Notes: generated by a model not told the origin, from the letters alone. Shown: positions 1 through 7,781, counted from the stretch's first letter. The stretch is 64,000 bases of DNA from Nitrospirota bacterium (GCA_021840255.1 JAKBYX010000007.1:1-64000); one strand, 5' to 3'. A program made the numbers and translations.

Positions 1-299
1 AACACGAGGTTTTCATAGGCTGTGAGGTCCTTGTCCAGGGTGCTGTCCTGGAACACTATGCCAATGGAGCTTCTTACAAGCCTGGGCTCCTTTTTGCAAT
101 CGTGCCCGTTTACCAGAGCCCTGCCGGAGGTCGGGTTAAGCAGCGTGCAGAGGATGTTTATTGTTGTGGTCTTGCCGGCACCGTTTGGCCCAAGGAAACC
201 GAATATGGTCTTTTCTTCTACCTGGAAGGATATGTTGTCGACCGCGGTAAGCTGGCCGAACTTTCTCGTGAGCCCCTCTACGCTGATTACGGCGGGCAT
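1..299 (-). CDS. ABC transporter ATP-binding protein (N-terminal part, cut by window edge)
   Basis: Only the first 99 or so codons are present; the gene runs off the left edge. The reverse strand reads MPAVISVEGLTRKFGQLTAV, then a Walker A motif GPNGAGKTT near residue 37 and a Q-loop region (GIVFQDSTLD) near residue 80. This is the nucleotide-binding subunit of an ABC exporter of the DrrA/daunorubicin-resistance or NatA kind, which hydrolyses ATP on the cytoplasmic face to drive a separate membrane subunit. Its ATG (299-297) overlaps the TGA of purC by one base, so the two are probably co-transcribed and translationally coupled. The substrate cannot be told from this fragment. Confidence 0.88.
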   Translation of the reverse strand, partial: MPAVISVEGLTRKFGQLTAVDNISFQVEEKTIFGFLGPNGAGKTTTINILCTLLNPTSGRALVNGHDCKKEPRLVRSSIGIVFQDSTLDKDLTAYENLV

Positions 300-1189
300 C
301 AGGAGGTGAGGGTCTTTAGAATTTCCCTGTATCTTTCGGTGGCCTTGAGCAGCACCTCCTCAGGCAGTCTGGGGGCGGGGGGCAGCATGTCCCATCCCAT
401 CGCCAAAAGGGCGTCCCTTATTATCTGCTTGTCGAAGCTGTCCTGCCCCGCGCCCTCGCGGTAGCCCTGGGCAGACCAGAACCGGGAGGAGTCCGGTGTG
501 AGAAGCTCGTCTATGAGGATGATCCTGCCGTCCATGAGACCGAATTCCATCTTGGTGTCCGCTATGATGATGCCCTTTTTCGCTGCTATGGAGAGGGCCC
601 GCTCATATATTTTCAGGGTGTAATCCTTTAGCAGCCCGGCCTCCCTGGTCCCTGCTGTTCTCTGGCATTCCTCAAAAGAGATGTTCACGTCGTGCCCTTC
701 AGCGGCCTTTGTGCTTGGGGTGAAGATGGGCTCAGGGAGCCTGGAGGACTCTTTAAGCCCTTCGGGAAGTTTTATGCCGCAGACGGAGCCTGTTTCCCTG
801 TAAGACTTCCACCCGCTACCCGAAAGATATCCCCGGACTATGCATTCAACCGGCAGGACCTGCGCCTTTTTTGTGAGGATGCTCCGGCCTTCGAGAAGCT
901 CCCGGTGTCTGTTGAAAGGAGGAGGGAAATCCTTAACGTCCGCCGAGATTATATGGTTTTCGATTATGTCTTCCGTCTGCCGGAACCAGAAAAGCGATAT
1001 GGCGGTAAGTATCTTGCCTTTTTCGGCTATGGCGTCAGGCAGTATAACGTCAAAAGCGCTCACCCTGTCCGTAGCGACGATGATGAGCTTGTCCCCCAGG
1101 TCGTAAACGTCCCGGACCTTTCCGCGCCGCGGCTTCGGGGCGCCCTCTATCTCTGTTTTTTCCACCGCTTTCATAGCACAGGCTACCAT
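299..1189 (-). CDS. purC: SAICAR synthase (phosphoribosylaminoimidazole-succinocarboxamide synthase)
   Basis: Catalyses the ATP-dependent joining of aspartate to CAIR in purine synthesis. The 296-residue protein has the family features: RGKVRDVYDLG near the N-terminus (ATP site), ATDRVSAFDVILPD, the VECIVRGYLSGSGW segment and the DTKMEFG motif. Length is usual for the monomeric bacterial and yeast-type enzyme. The start at 1189 is followed five codons later by a second Met (1174) that could also serve; a G-rich GGGGGAA lies about 12 bases before the first ATG. No other purine gene is nearby; the downstream partner is an ABC ATPase. Confidence 0.96.
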   Translation of the reverse strand: MVACAMKAVEKTEIEGAPKPRRGKVRDVYDLGDKLIIVATDRVSAFDVILPDAIAEKGKILTAISLFWFRQTEDIIENHIISADVKDFPPPFNRHRELLEGRSILTKKAQVLPVECIVRGYLSGSGWKSYRETGSVCGIKLPEGLKESSRLPEPIFTPSTKAAEGHDVNISFEECQRTAGTREAGLLKDYTLKIYERALSIAAKKGIIIADTKMEFGLMDGRIILIDELLTPDSSRFWSAQGYREGAGQDSFDKQIIRDALLAMGWDMLPPAPRLPEEVLLKATERYREILKTLTS

Positions 1190-1300
1190 GATAACTGATA
1201 TTCCCCCAACTATTCAAATCGGTTTTTGATTGATTTAATTTGCAATTCCCTGTAGCTTGCTGCAAGGTGATTCATTTGAACTTTTAAAATATTTTTTGCA

Positions 1301-1311
1301 TCTGCTATATT
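1301..1311 (+). promoter_or_regulatory. Extended -10 promoter in front of fabG-like gene, likely leaderless
   Basis: TGC followed by TATATT (1306-1311) gives an extended -10 element. It ends six bases before the ATG at 1318, so transcription should begin at or next to the start codon. No ribosome binding site is visible between 1290 and 1317. A TTGAAC at 1276-1281 is too far away for a standard -35. Confidence 0.45.
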
Positions 1312-1317
1312 TCCAGC

Positions 1318-2043
1318 ATGACGGCAACCGGAAAAAAGAGGGCGCTTATAACGGGGGGCACGGGCGGGCTTGGAAGCAGGCTCGCCGCCAGGCTATATGA
1401 AAACGGCTACAGGGTGGCCATAAATTTCCATAGGGACAGGGCTGGGGCGGAAAGGCTTGTAAGTGAGATGGGCGGCGGGGCCTTTGCCGTTAAGGCTGAT
1501 GTCGGGGATCCGGGGCAGGTGGAGGACATGGCCCGGGCGGTAAAGGACAGGTGGGGAGGCCTTGACGCGCTTGTTAACTGCGCGGGCATAACAAAAGACG
1601 CCCTTCTTGTAAAACTGCAGCCTGCCTCCTGGGATGAGGTCATAAGGACGAACCTTACGGGGGTTTTCAATACCATAAAGGCGTTTGCTCCCATAATGGC
1701 GGAGTCCGGGGGAGGGCATATAATAAACATATCCTCTTATTCAGGGTTGAAAGGGAAAAAAGGGCAGTCCGCCTACAGCGCCTCAAAGGCCGCGCTCATC
1801 GGTCTTACTGTAAGCGCCGCCGCCGAGCTTGGCCGCCACAGTATCCGCGTCAATGCCGTTCTTCCAGGCTACATGCCCACGCGCATGGGAGAAAACGCGG
1901 AGGCGGCGATGAACAGGGCCAGGGAAGACAGTTTTTTGGGCCGGCTGTCGGACCCGGAAGAAGCGGCGTCTTTCATAACGCTGCTGGCCGGGATGGAATG
2001 CGTGACCGGCCAGGTCTACCCTATCGAAAGCAGAGTGTTTTGA
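1318..2043 (+). CDS. fabG: Short-chain dehydrogenase, 3-oxoacyl-ACP reductase-like
   Basis: A 241-residue classical SDR. It has the NAD(P) motif TGGTGGLG (residues about 12-19), NCAG (about 86-89), the catalytic Ser in NISSYSG and YSASKAA with the catalytic Tyr and Lys, and a typical C-terminal G-QVYPI segment. FabG enzymes reduce 3-oxoacyl-ACP with NADPH in fatty-acid synthesis. Here its TGA overlaps the ATG of bioD (TGATG at 2041-2045), so the two are coupled. That suggests a role in making the pimeloyl chain or an acyl precursor for biotin rather than bulk lipid synthesis; this is inference. A generic SDR of other substrate is possible. Confidence 0.8.
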   Translation: MTATGKKRALITGGTGGLGSRLAARLYENGYRVAINFHRDRAGAERLVSEMGGGAFAVKADVGDPGQVEDMARAVKDRWGGLDALVNCAGITKDALLVKLQPASWDEVIRTNLTGVFNTIKAFAPIMAESGGGHIINISSYSGLKGKKGQSAYSASKAALIGLTVSAAAELGRHSIRVNAVLPGYMPTRMGENAEAAMNRAREDSFLGRLSDPEEAASFITLLAGMECVTGQVYPIESRVF

Positions 2044-2816
2044 TGGCAAAAGGGTTTTTCATCACAGCAACCGGCACCGGCGTGGGAAAGACGGTCGTGG
2101 CCGGGGCGCTTATCCGTCTTTTAAAGGACAAAGGACTGAAGGTGGCCGCCATGAAACCGGTCGAATCCGGCTGCAGGAAAATTGAATCGGCTGTTTCCCA
2201 TGGTGGGCAAAGCGGTGGCGGGGTTTTTTTTGTCCCGGCGGACGGCGTTTTTTTAAGGGAGATGGCGGAAATGGAAGAGTCCGTACATGAGGTGGTCCCG
2301 TATTGTTTTGAGGCCCCTCTTGCCCCGATGGCGGCCGCGGAAATCGAAAGGGTAAGGATAGACATTAAAAAGATAATAAGCCGGTTTGAAAGGCTAAGCG
2401 CAGGGTATGACGCGGTCATAGTGGAGGGGATAGGGGGGCTGCTGGTCCCGATAAAGCGCGATCAGCCCTCAGGGCGCACAGGCGGGTATTACGTTCTGGA
2501 CCTTGCATTGGAGCTGGGTTTGCCGCTGGTCATAGTGGCAAGCCTGTCTTTAGGGACGATAAACCATACCCTTTTGACGGTGAGGTGCGCTCTTGGCGCG
2601 GGTGCGGAGGTGGCCGGGGTGATTGTCAACCATGGGGGCAATCAACTGGGCCACGCAGAGGGCCTGGCAGAAAAGACAAACCCCAGGATCATTAGGGAGC
2701 TTTCGCCTGTCCCGGTCATAGGCGAGTTACCGTTCCTGCATGATATTTCGGCCGGGGTGATCGGGGACGCCGCCCAAAAAAATATCGACTTTTCTCTCCT
2801 GAAGCGTTTTCTTTGA
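2043..2816 (+). CDS. bioD: ATP-dependent dethiobiotin synthetase
   Basis: BioD carboxylates 7,8-diaminopelargonate with CO2 and ATP to give dethiobiotin, the penultimate biotin step. The 257-residue protein starts MAKGFFITATGTGVGKT, with the P-loop GTGVGKT at residues 10-16, a MKPVESG motif and the EGIGGLLVPI signature. The ATG at 2043 overlapping the upstream stop is preferred over a more upstream frame opening at 1998, because the P-loop sits at its usual distance from this Met. The region around residues 60-75 is Gly/Val/Phe-rich and looks like an insertion. The gene ends 11 bases from the convergent cytochrome gene. Confidence 0.95.
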   Translation: MAKGFFITATGTGVGKTVVAGALIRLLKDKGLKVAAMKPVESGCRKIESAVSHGGQSGGGVFFVPADGVFLREMAEMEESVHEVVPYCFEAPLAPMAAAEIERVRIDIKKIISRFERLSAGYDAVIVEGIGGLLVPIKRDQPSGRTGGYYVLDLALELGLPLVIVASLSLGTINHTLLTVRCALGAGAEVAGVIVNHGGNQLGHAEGLAEKTNPRIIRELSPVPVIGELPFLHDISAGVIGDAAQKNIDFSLLKRFL

Positions 2817-2827
2817 TTCTGAAAAAC

Positions 2828-4132
2828 TCAATCCTGGATGTGGCATTTGTTGCAGAGGGAGCGCTGGAACGGAGAAAACCTGCTTGCGGGAATATCGTAA
2901 TACGCCCTGCTGGTTTCCGCCTGGGTCCTGCCCATTGCCTGCGCGGAGTCTCCTGGCACATCCGTCCCTGGCCAGACGGACTGGCCACCGGGATCCGCGG
3001 TGATAAAGGTCTGCCCGTAAGGATCGAAACGAAGCATAAAATCCCATCCGGAGGCATGAGCCCTGTGGCAGGTCAGGCACATCACATTGCTGTTTGCATC
3101 CGGCCCGGTGAGATAGGAATTATCGTTTTTTGCGTGGGATTTCAATATAGTGTAGTCTCCTGTGCCCTCTTCAAAGGGCACAAGGGAAAGATATGAGGTG
3201 GTCTTTGTACCAGAAATATCCCCTGTTTTTATGTATCTGTTATAGTTATCGGCCAAACGGCCCATTTTTGCCCCATTGCCCGCGGGATGACGGTAGGCGC
3301 CCGAGGTGCTTGGCTGGGAATTCAGGAACGCGGGATGGCAGTTGGCGCACCATTCGGACATCCCCTCGCCGTAGGCGACCCTGGTTTGGGTCACCGCTTC
3401 CGATCTGTTATAGACGGAAGGGGCGACCGCCACAGGCGGACCGGCGGTGAACGCATAACCTGGAATGCTGACAGGAGAGTACCCTATGCCCCCCAGCAGT
3501 CTGTAATCGCCGACCGGGCAGCTTACCGTCGGGTCCGGGCTTGTGTCGTAGGAACCGGAGGCGCAGGAGTTCTGGAGTCCGTCTTCGATAATTTTGCCGC
3601 CTACCGTCCTTCGGTACTCCCCATGCGGATCGTGACAGCTTATGCAGGTAAGGTCCTCCGCGGGATATGTGCCGCCTGGGGCCACGGTGCCCATGGGATC
3701 TGCGGCATACCCGTAGTCGGCAGCCACTATGTTGTGCCCGTGCGCGTATCCATGGTCGGTGTAAACGTTAGTGCCCGACATCCAGGTATAAGTTTTTTTT
3801 AGCCATCCGAAATCCCCGCCAGGCGTCATCTGCTTTGGCGGAACGCCCTGGGGCATCTCCGATTCAGGGGTGCTTATGTACCGGTCGGAGGGGCCCGTCA
3901 GGTTGGGCATCTCATGACAGTTCAGGCAGATCGAGCCCTGATCGGTCGCCCTGAGCAGATACGGGCCGCTTTGGGTCGCCGTGCCATTGGCGACGGCCGG
4001 CGCCCTGTGGACGGTGTGGCAGCCGTTGCATTCTCCCACCCCGCCATTGTGGAATCCTGCCCGCGCAAAAACGGGTTGCGCAAGCACTGCCAATAATAAA
4101 ATGGCTTTTAAGGTTTTTGTTTTTTTTATCAT
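2828..4132 (-). CDS. Exported hexaheme c-type cytochrome
   Basis: A 434-residue protein with a signal peptide (MIKKTKTLKAILLLAVLAQP, cleavage near ARA) and six CxxCH haem-binding motifs: CNGCH, CLNCH, CISCH, CANCH, CLTCH and the C-terminal CNKCH. Spacing is wide, with long Gly/Pro/Tyr-rich stretches between haems, as in the doubled-CXXCH family of periplasmic or outer-surface cytochromes. It should carry electrons in the periplasm; the partner is unknown. It stands alone, convergent with bioD, and its upstream region (4133-4258) is AT-rich with no clear ribosome binding site. No enzymatic domain was recognised. Confidence 0.88.
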   Translation of the reverse strand: MIKKTKTLKAILLLAVLAQPVFARAGFHNGGVGECNGCHTVHRAPAVANGTATQSGPYLLRATDQGSICLNCHEMPNLTGPSDRYISTPESEMPQGVPPKQMTPGGDFGWLKKTYTWMSGTNVYTDHGYAHGHNIVAADYGYAADPMGTVAPGGTYPAEDLTCISCHDPHGEYRRTVGGKIIEDGLQNSCASGSYDTSPDPTVSCPVGDYRLLGGIGYSPVSIPGYAFTAGPPVAVAPSVYNRSEAVTQTRVAYGEGMSEWCANCHPAFLNSQPSTSGAYRHPAGNGAKMGRLADNYNRYIKTGDISGTKTTSYLSLVPFEEGTGDYTILKSHAKNDNSYLTGPDANSNVMCLTCHRAHASGWDFMLRFDPYGQTFITADPGGQSVWPGTDVPGDSAQAMGRTQAETSRAYYDIPASRFSPFQRSLCNKCHIQD

Positions 4133-4258
4133 CCGGCCCAGCCTTTGAGGATCGCCCGGAGCCTGAGCGTCTTGTTTACAGGGTGTTTACACGCGCGCTT
4201 TGTTCTGAGGATATTTTTTTCTATGGGATTGAGTCTGAAGGACAACTCTTTTGCGTCT

Positions 4259-4378
4259 GATTAAAATTTACCACCTGCAGGCGCATTGTCAATCGTTGCT
4301 GGGGAGGGCTCTTGGAAAGGTCTGACAGCCCTGTTGTTCCCGATTAGAATTTAACGCTGTCCGGCGCATTGCGAAACG
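4259..4378 (+). repeat. Imperfect direct repeat in the cytochrome/tusA intergenic gap
   Basis: Two 37-base copies at 4259-4295 and 4342-4378 begin GATTA(A/G)AATTTA and share GGCGCATTG near their ends. By eye 27 of 37 positions match. They sit in the 578-base gap between the divergent hexaheme cytochrome and the tusA-like gene. They could be paired regulator sites or a decayed repeat; nothing in the sequence decides this. Confidence 0.5.
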
Positions 4379-4405
4379 CCGTAGCTCGCGGGATGGGATG
4401 TTGCC

Positions 4406-4434
4406 AATCTAAAATTAAAACTTCAGTTTAGATT
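4406..4434. promoter_or_regulatory. Inverted repeat upstream of the tusA cluster
   Basis: AATCTAAA (4406-4413) and TTTAGATT (4427-4434) form a perfect 8-base inverted repeat around a 13-base AT-rich centre. It could be an operator or a weak stem. The rest of the gap (4435-4697) is AT-rich to about 4485, then GC-rich without a gene that I can support. Confidence 0.4.
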
Positions 4435-4710
4435 TCTAAGTTATTAATTTTAAAATAAAAATTCAAAAAAATGCGGTAAAAATGTCTTGCCCGCCTGGCT
4501 GCGGGCATGGACTTTTTTTAAAATTTTGCCTGGATGCCATTCCTGTGATTTCAAGACAATATCCATTTGGGTTTCACTTCCAGTGCAGACAAGTTTCCGG
4601 CCCTGGCGAGCGAGCTTCCGGCCGGTTTGCGGGGCATCCGGAGAAACTATTGCTAAAATTTCGCTTTTTAAATAAACTAGACATTAAAATTGGGGAGAAA
4701 GGAGGTAAAA

Positions 4711-4950
4711 ATGGCCGATATTAAAATTGACAAGACCATCGACGCGCGCGGAGCGGCATGCCCCGGCCCTCTTATGGAGCTTATCAAGGCGATGAAACAG
4801 GAGAACGTCGGGTCTGTGATCGAGATTCTGTCTTCGGAAAAAGGGACGAGCGTGGACGCCCCGGCCTGGCTCCAGAAAGTAGGGCAGGAGCTTGTAAAGG
4901 TTGAGGAGCGTGGAGATCACTGGAGCATCATTGCGAAAAAAATAAAATAA
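4711..4950 (+). CDS. TusA-family sulfur carrier protein
   Basis: A 79-residue protein with the TusA signature: DARGAACPGPLMELIKAMK contains the CPxP motif whose Cys carries persulfide sulfur. TusA-like proteins pass sulfur between sulfurtransferases in the cytoplasm, for tRNA thiolation or for dissimilatory sulfur metabolism. The start at 4711 is chosen because AAAGGAGG (4698-4705) lies at ideal distance; a possible start at 4690 would put that site inside the gene. It leads an operon with an SQR-like flavoprotein and a DUF1641 protein, with DsrE/F/H-like genes opposite, pointing to sulfur transfer rather than tRNA modification. Confidence 0.9.
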   Translation: MADIKIDKTIDARGAACPGPLMELIKAMKQENVGSVIEILSSEKGTSVDAPAWLQKVGQELVKVEERGDHWSIIAKKIK

Positions 4951-4974
4951 AACAAAGAAAGGACAAGTGGGAAA

Positions 4975-6114
4975 ATGCCAAAGAGGATAGTCATTGTAGG
5001 GGGTGGCGCCGGAGGGACGATAACCGGCAATCTGCTGGCCAGGAATCTGATGCACCAGATAGAACACGGCCAGGTTATCATAAACATGATCACGGACAAG
5101 CCGGAGCATATCTATCAGCCCGGGTTCCTGTATATCGCTTTTGACAAGGTCCGTCCGGAAGAGATCATCAGGCAACAGCAGGACCTGCTCGATCCGCATA
5201 TAAACCTCTTTGTTGACCCGGCGGTAAAGATCGATCGGGAGAAAAACGTCGTCCATACAAAGGGCGGTAAGGAATTCCCATACGATTATCTGATAGTCGC
5301 CACCGGCTCCAGGATAGTCCCGGAGGCCATCCCGGGCCTTAAGGAAGGCGCCCACTGGTTCTATGACCTCCCGGGCGCTCAGAAGCTCAGGGAGGCCCTC
5401 AAAGGCTTTGAAGGGGGCAGGGTAGTCATCACTGTGGGCGTTCCGCACAAGTGCCCCGTGGCGCCCCTGGAGATCACCTTCATGCTCTATGACTACTTCA
5501 AGCAAAAAGGGATGCTCGACAAGGTAGAGCTTTACTACACCTATCCCATCAACAGGGTGCACGCCCTTGAGCCGGTTGCCAACTGGGCCGTGCCACAGTT
5601 TGAAAAGAAAGGGATAAAGTACGAAGTGCTCTTCAACATGGAAGAGGTGGACCCTGAAAAGAAGATACTCAAGTCCATGGAGGGCACGCATCTGAATTAT
5701 GACCTGCTCATCGCCATCCCGCCGCACAAGGGCGCGCAGGTGATCGAGGATTCCGGGATGGGCAAAGGCGGCTGGGTGGCCACCAACAAGCAGACCCTGA
5801 GGAACGAGGGGCACAACAATGTCTACGTGGTCGGAGACACCACGGATATACCGATAAGCAAGGCCGGCTCGACTGCCCACTTCGAATCCGATGTCGTGGC
5901 GGAGAGGATCGCCTCAGAGATACAGGAAGGCGGCACGATGACGGAGTACGACGGGAAGGTCGTCTGTTTTGTCGAGACCGGCTTCGATGAGGCCACCTAT
6001 GTGTGGTTCAATTACAAGAATCCCCCGAAGCCGACCCCGCCTTCAAAGATGCTCCACTGGATGAAGCTGGGGTATAACAGGCTGTACTGGCTGTCAGCGA
6101 GGGGGGTATTGTAA
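4975..6114 (+). CDS. FAD-dependent oxidoreductase, sulfide:quinone oxidoreductase-like
   Basis: A 379-residue pyridine-nucleotide-disulfide oxidoreductase family protein. It has the N-terminal dinucleotide motif IVIVGGGAGG (residues 5-14), a second ATGSR motif near residue 110, the GVPHKCPVAPLE segment with the conserved Cys near residue 162, and the C-terminal VVGDTTDIP FAD-binding motif. SQR enzymes oxidise sulfide to sulfane sulfur and pass electrons to quinone at the membrane surface. The SQR-DUF1641-TusA linkage is a recurrent one in sulfur-metabolising prokaryotes. Whether this enzyme uses sulfide or a TusA/DsrE-bound persulfide is not shown. Its TAA overlaps the next ATG (TAATG at 6112-6116). 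Confidence 0.85.
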   Translation: MPKRIVIVGGGAGGTITGNLLARNLMHQIEHGQVIINMITDKPEHIYQPGFLYIAFDKVRPEEIIRQQQDLLDPHINLFVDPAVKIDREKNVVHTKGGKEFPYDYLIVATGSRIVPEAIPGLKEGAHWFYDLPGAQKLREALKGFEGGRVVITVGVPHKCPVAPLEITFMLYDYFKQKGMLDKVELYYTYPINRVHALEPVANWAVPQFEKKGIKYEVLFNMEEVDPEKKILKSMEGTHLNYDLLIAIPPHKGAQVIEDSGMGKGGWVATNKQTLRNEGHNNVYVVGDTTDIPISKAGSTAHFESDVVAERIASEIQEGGTMTEYDGKVVCFVETGFDEATYVWFNYKNPPKPTPPSKMLHWMKLGYNRLYWLSARGVL

Positions 6115-6908
6115 TGGAAGAAGGTAGAAACGCGGGCACTCAGCTGGCTGAAAAGCTGTCTGACCCGGCCACTATTAACGCCCTTACCAGCCTGATAGAC
6201 AGGTTGACGGAGCTGCAGGCCACGGGCGTTATGGACTCCTTTTTCCAGGCGGTGCAGGCCATCGGTTTCATGAAAGACGGCATGACCGACACGATGGTCA
6301 ACAAGAACGCCGCCATGGCGGAAAGCCTGATGGAGATCGCCAGCGAGGCCGCAAGCCCGGAGATCATGGCATCCCTGAAGGAACTGAAGGAGATCCACCG
6401 GACGGGAAAGCTCAAGGACCTTTTTGAGCTTACAGACAACATCTCTTTCATGTTGAACTCTACTACTACCAAGATGGTCGAGAGGAACGCGGCCATAATG
6501 GAGGAGCTTTACAGCATCGCCAACGAGGCGGCTGATCCCTCCATGCTGGAAGCGGTTCGTGAGATCAAGAACCTCCAGAAATCCGGGAACCTGAAGACCT
6601 TGTCCGAGGCTTCGTACATGTTGGCTTTCATGACGAACGCAATGACGGACAGCATGGTCCAGAGGCTGGCCTCCTTCACATCGGCCTTTGTCGAGGAGGT
6701 TGCAACTCCGCACCTTACCGACATCATAAGGGGCACGCTCAGCTGTATGTCAAAGACCGTGGAAGAGGCAAAGTCCGATCCCCCGAAGCCGGGGTTCAAG
6801 GCCTTGATGTCTACCATGAGGGACCCCGAGGTGCAGATGGGCATGCAGTTCATGATGAGGCTGGCTAGGAACCTGCGCCATTGTCTTATGGCCGCTTACG
6901 ACAAGTAG
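6114..6908 (+). CDS. DUF1641 family protein with three internal repeats
   Basis: A 264-residue soluble, helical protein without signal peptide. Residues of about 22-200 consist of three copies of a unit of nearly 60 residues; each carries an L--L--TG--- segment, then F(M/L)---(M/T)T--MV and a final E-(A/S)- P--L. The last repeat is the least conserved. DUF1641 proteins are usually encoded beside SQR-like flavoproteins and are thought to act as their partner, but the biochemical role is not established. Here it overlaps the SQR-like gene by one base. The C-terminal 60 residues contain two Cys and a basic amphipathic end. Confidence 0.85.
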   Translation: MEEGRNAGTQLAEKLSDPATINALTSLIDRLTELQATGVMDSFFQAVQAIGFMKDGMTDTMVNKNAAMAESLMEIASEAASPEIMASLKELKEIHRTGKLKDLFELTDNISFMLNSTTTKMVERNAAIMEELYSIANEAADPSMLEAVREIKNLQKSGNLKTLSEASYMLAFMTNAMTDSMVQRLASFTSAFVEEVATPHLTDIIRGTLSCMSKTVEEAKSDPPKPGFKALMSTMRDPEVQMGMQFMMRLARNLRHCLMAAYDK

Positions 6909-6928
6909 GCTGGAGGGTAAAATTATCC

Positions 6929-6966
6929 AAAAAAAAGGGCGGGAATTTTTTCCCGCCCTTTTTTTT
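6929..6966. terminator. Bidirectional rho-independent terminator
   Basis: GGGCGGGAA (6937-6945), a TTTT loop and TTCCCGCCC (6950-6958) are flanked by an A tract on the left and a T tract on the right. The same hairpin therefore ends the tusA-SQR-DUF1641 unit on the plus strand and the dsrEFH-like unit on the minus strand. Confidence 0.92.
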
Positions 6967-7007
6967 GGTCTTGTTAAAGCCCAAAAAGAAAACAAAAACA
7001 AAAAAAC

Positions 7008-7172
7008 CTACCACATGATCAGTTTGTCATGGGATTCTATCAGGTCCAGTATCTCGGATGCGGATTTCTCATTGAGCCTGACAACCGTCACCTGCTGGGT
7101 AGCCTTATGCCTGTCAAGCAGCTGCTGGCCGGTCGCGTCCAGGTCTTTCTTCAAAATATATAATATCTTCAT
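7008..7172 (-). CDS. Small DsrH/TusB-like protein
   Basis: A 54-residue open frame, MKILYILKKDLDATGQQLLD at its start and ending KLIMW. It follows the two DsrE/F-like genes after 20 bases and is the last gene of that unit. Position, hydrophobic first strand and the terminal Trp resemble DsrH/TusB proteins, which form the third subunit of the DsrEFH/TusBCD sulfur-relay hexamer. It is shorter than usual DsrH (about 95 residues), so it may be a reduced form. AGGAGG lies 13 bases before the ATG, slightly far. It would be missed by length cut-offs. Confidence 0.65.
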   Translation of the reverse strand: MKILYILKKDLDATGQQLLDRHKATQQVTVVRLNEKSASEILDLIESHDKLIMW

Positions 7173-7193
7173 GGGGTAGCGTATGCCTCCTGC

Positions 7194-7466
7194 CTAATAA
7201 GGGTCTATGAAATCGTATTCGGTGAGCTTGTCCGCCATGGCGTCCGCGGCAAGGAATTCCAGCTCCGGGTTCTCCCTGCTGTTGGTGAATAACTTCAGGT
7301 CCATGTCCCTGCAGAGCTCATAGTTCCTCTGCGTGTCAGGGTCCGCCTCCACCTTCCTGTCCAGCACGAATATATCGATCACATCGTCCAGCACGATAAG
7401 GCCGGCGCTGATCCTGAATGCCTCGCTCTGCCTGTCTCTCACTAAAATAGCTATCTTTCTTGCCAT
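7194..7466 (-). CDS. DsrE/DsrF-like family protein
   Basis: A 90-residue protein, beginning MARKIAILVRDRQSEAFRIS, with the single alpha/beta fold pattern of the DsrE superfamily. It is the middle gene of three in an E-F-H order on the minus strand, 12 bases after the DsrE-like gene and with a good GGAGGGGAAGG site upstream. It has one Cys (near residue 51, in YELCRDMD), placed earlier than the usual sulfur-binding Cys. It probably is a structural partner in a DsrEFH-like complex; this assignment rests mainly on context. Confidence 0.7.
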   Translation of the reverse strand: MARKIAILVRDRQSEAFRISAGLIVLDDVIDIFVLDRKVEADPDTQRNYELCRDMDLKLFTNSRENPELEFLAADAMADKLTEYDFIDPY

Positions 7467-7478
7467 ATCCTTCCCCTC

Positions 7479-7781
7479 CTAAAAAACCAGGACCTTGTCG
7501 CACTCGTTGTGGATAAGCGCGTTCTGGTATTGCGTGCCGTTTATGATGCCCTCCGGGATTTCCTTTTCGTCCAGGTTCCTTCCTTTTGCGCTGTAATTAC
7601 AGAGGCTCATGTCCACGTTATCGAGCTTTCTCAAGTCTGCGATCGCGCAGTTTTTTACCAGGTAAATGCCGTCATCGGTCATGAACAAGCTCACGCTGTG
7701 CCCCCTCTTGACCGCCTCTTTGGTGATCTCCACGATCTTGTTGGCGTGAGGGGTTTGTGTTATGAGAATTCCAATTTTCAT
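7479..7781 (-). CDS. DsrE-family sulfurtransferase-like protein
   Basis: A 100-residue protein starting MKIGILITQTPHANKI. It has the DsrE pattern: beta strand, helix with a basic end (AVKRGHSVSLFMTDDG), then a Cys-containing strand MSLCNYSAKGRNL, where the Cys near residue 67 matches the persulfide-carrying position of DsrE/TusD, and a C-terminal CDKVLVF strand. An earlier in-frame start at 7868 would add an unrelated segment, so the ATG at 7781 is preferred, with GGGAG upstream. First gene of the dsrEFH-like unit facing the tusA operon; it is the likely sulfur acceptor from TusA. Confidence 0.78.
   Translation of the reverse strand: MKIGILITQTPHANKIVEITKEAVKRGHSVSLFMTDDGIYLVKNCAIADLRKLDNVDMSLCNYSAKGRNLDEKEIPEGIINGTQYQNALIHNECDKVLVF

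Noticed and set aside
4482-4724. 80-codon frame ahead of the tusA-like gene
   Set aside because: Overlaps the tusA ribosome binding site and start, is Cys/Phe/Arg-rich without pattern, and has no ribosome binding site.
4684-5880. 398-codon open frame antisense to the SQR-like gene
   Set aside because: Covers tusA and SQR-like genes on the opposite strand; its composition reflects the complementary codons only.
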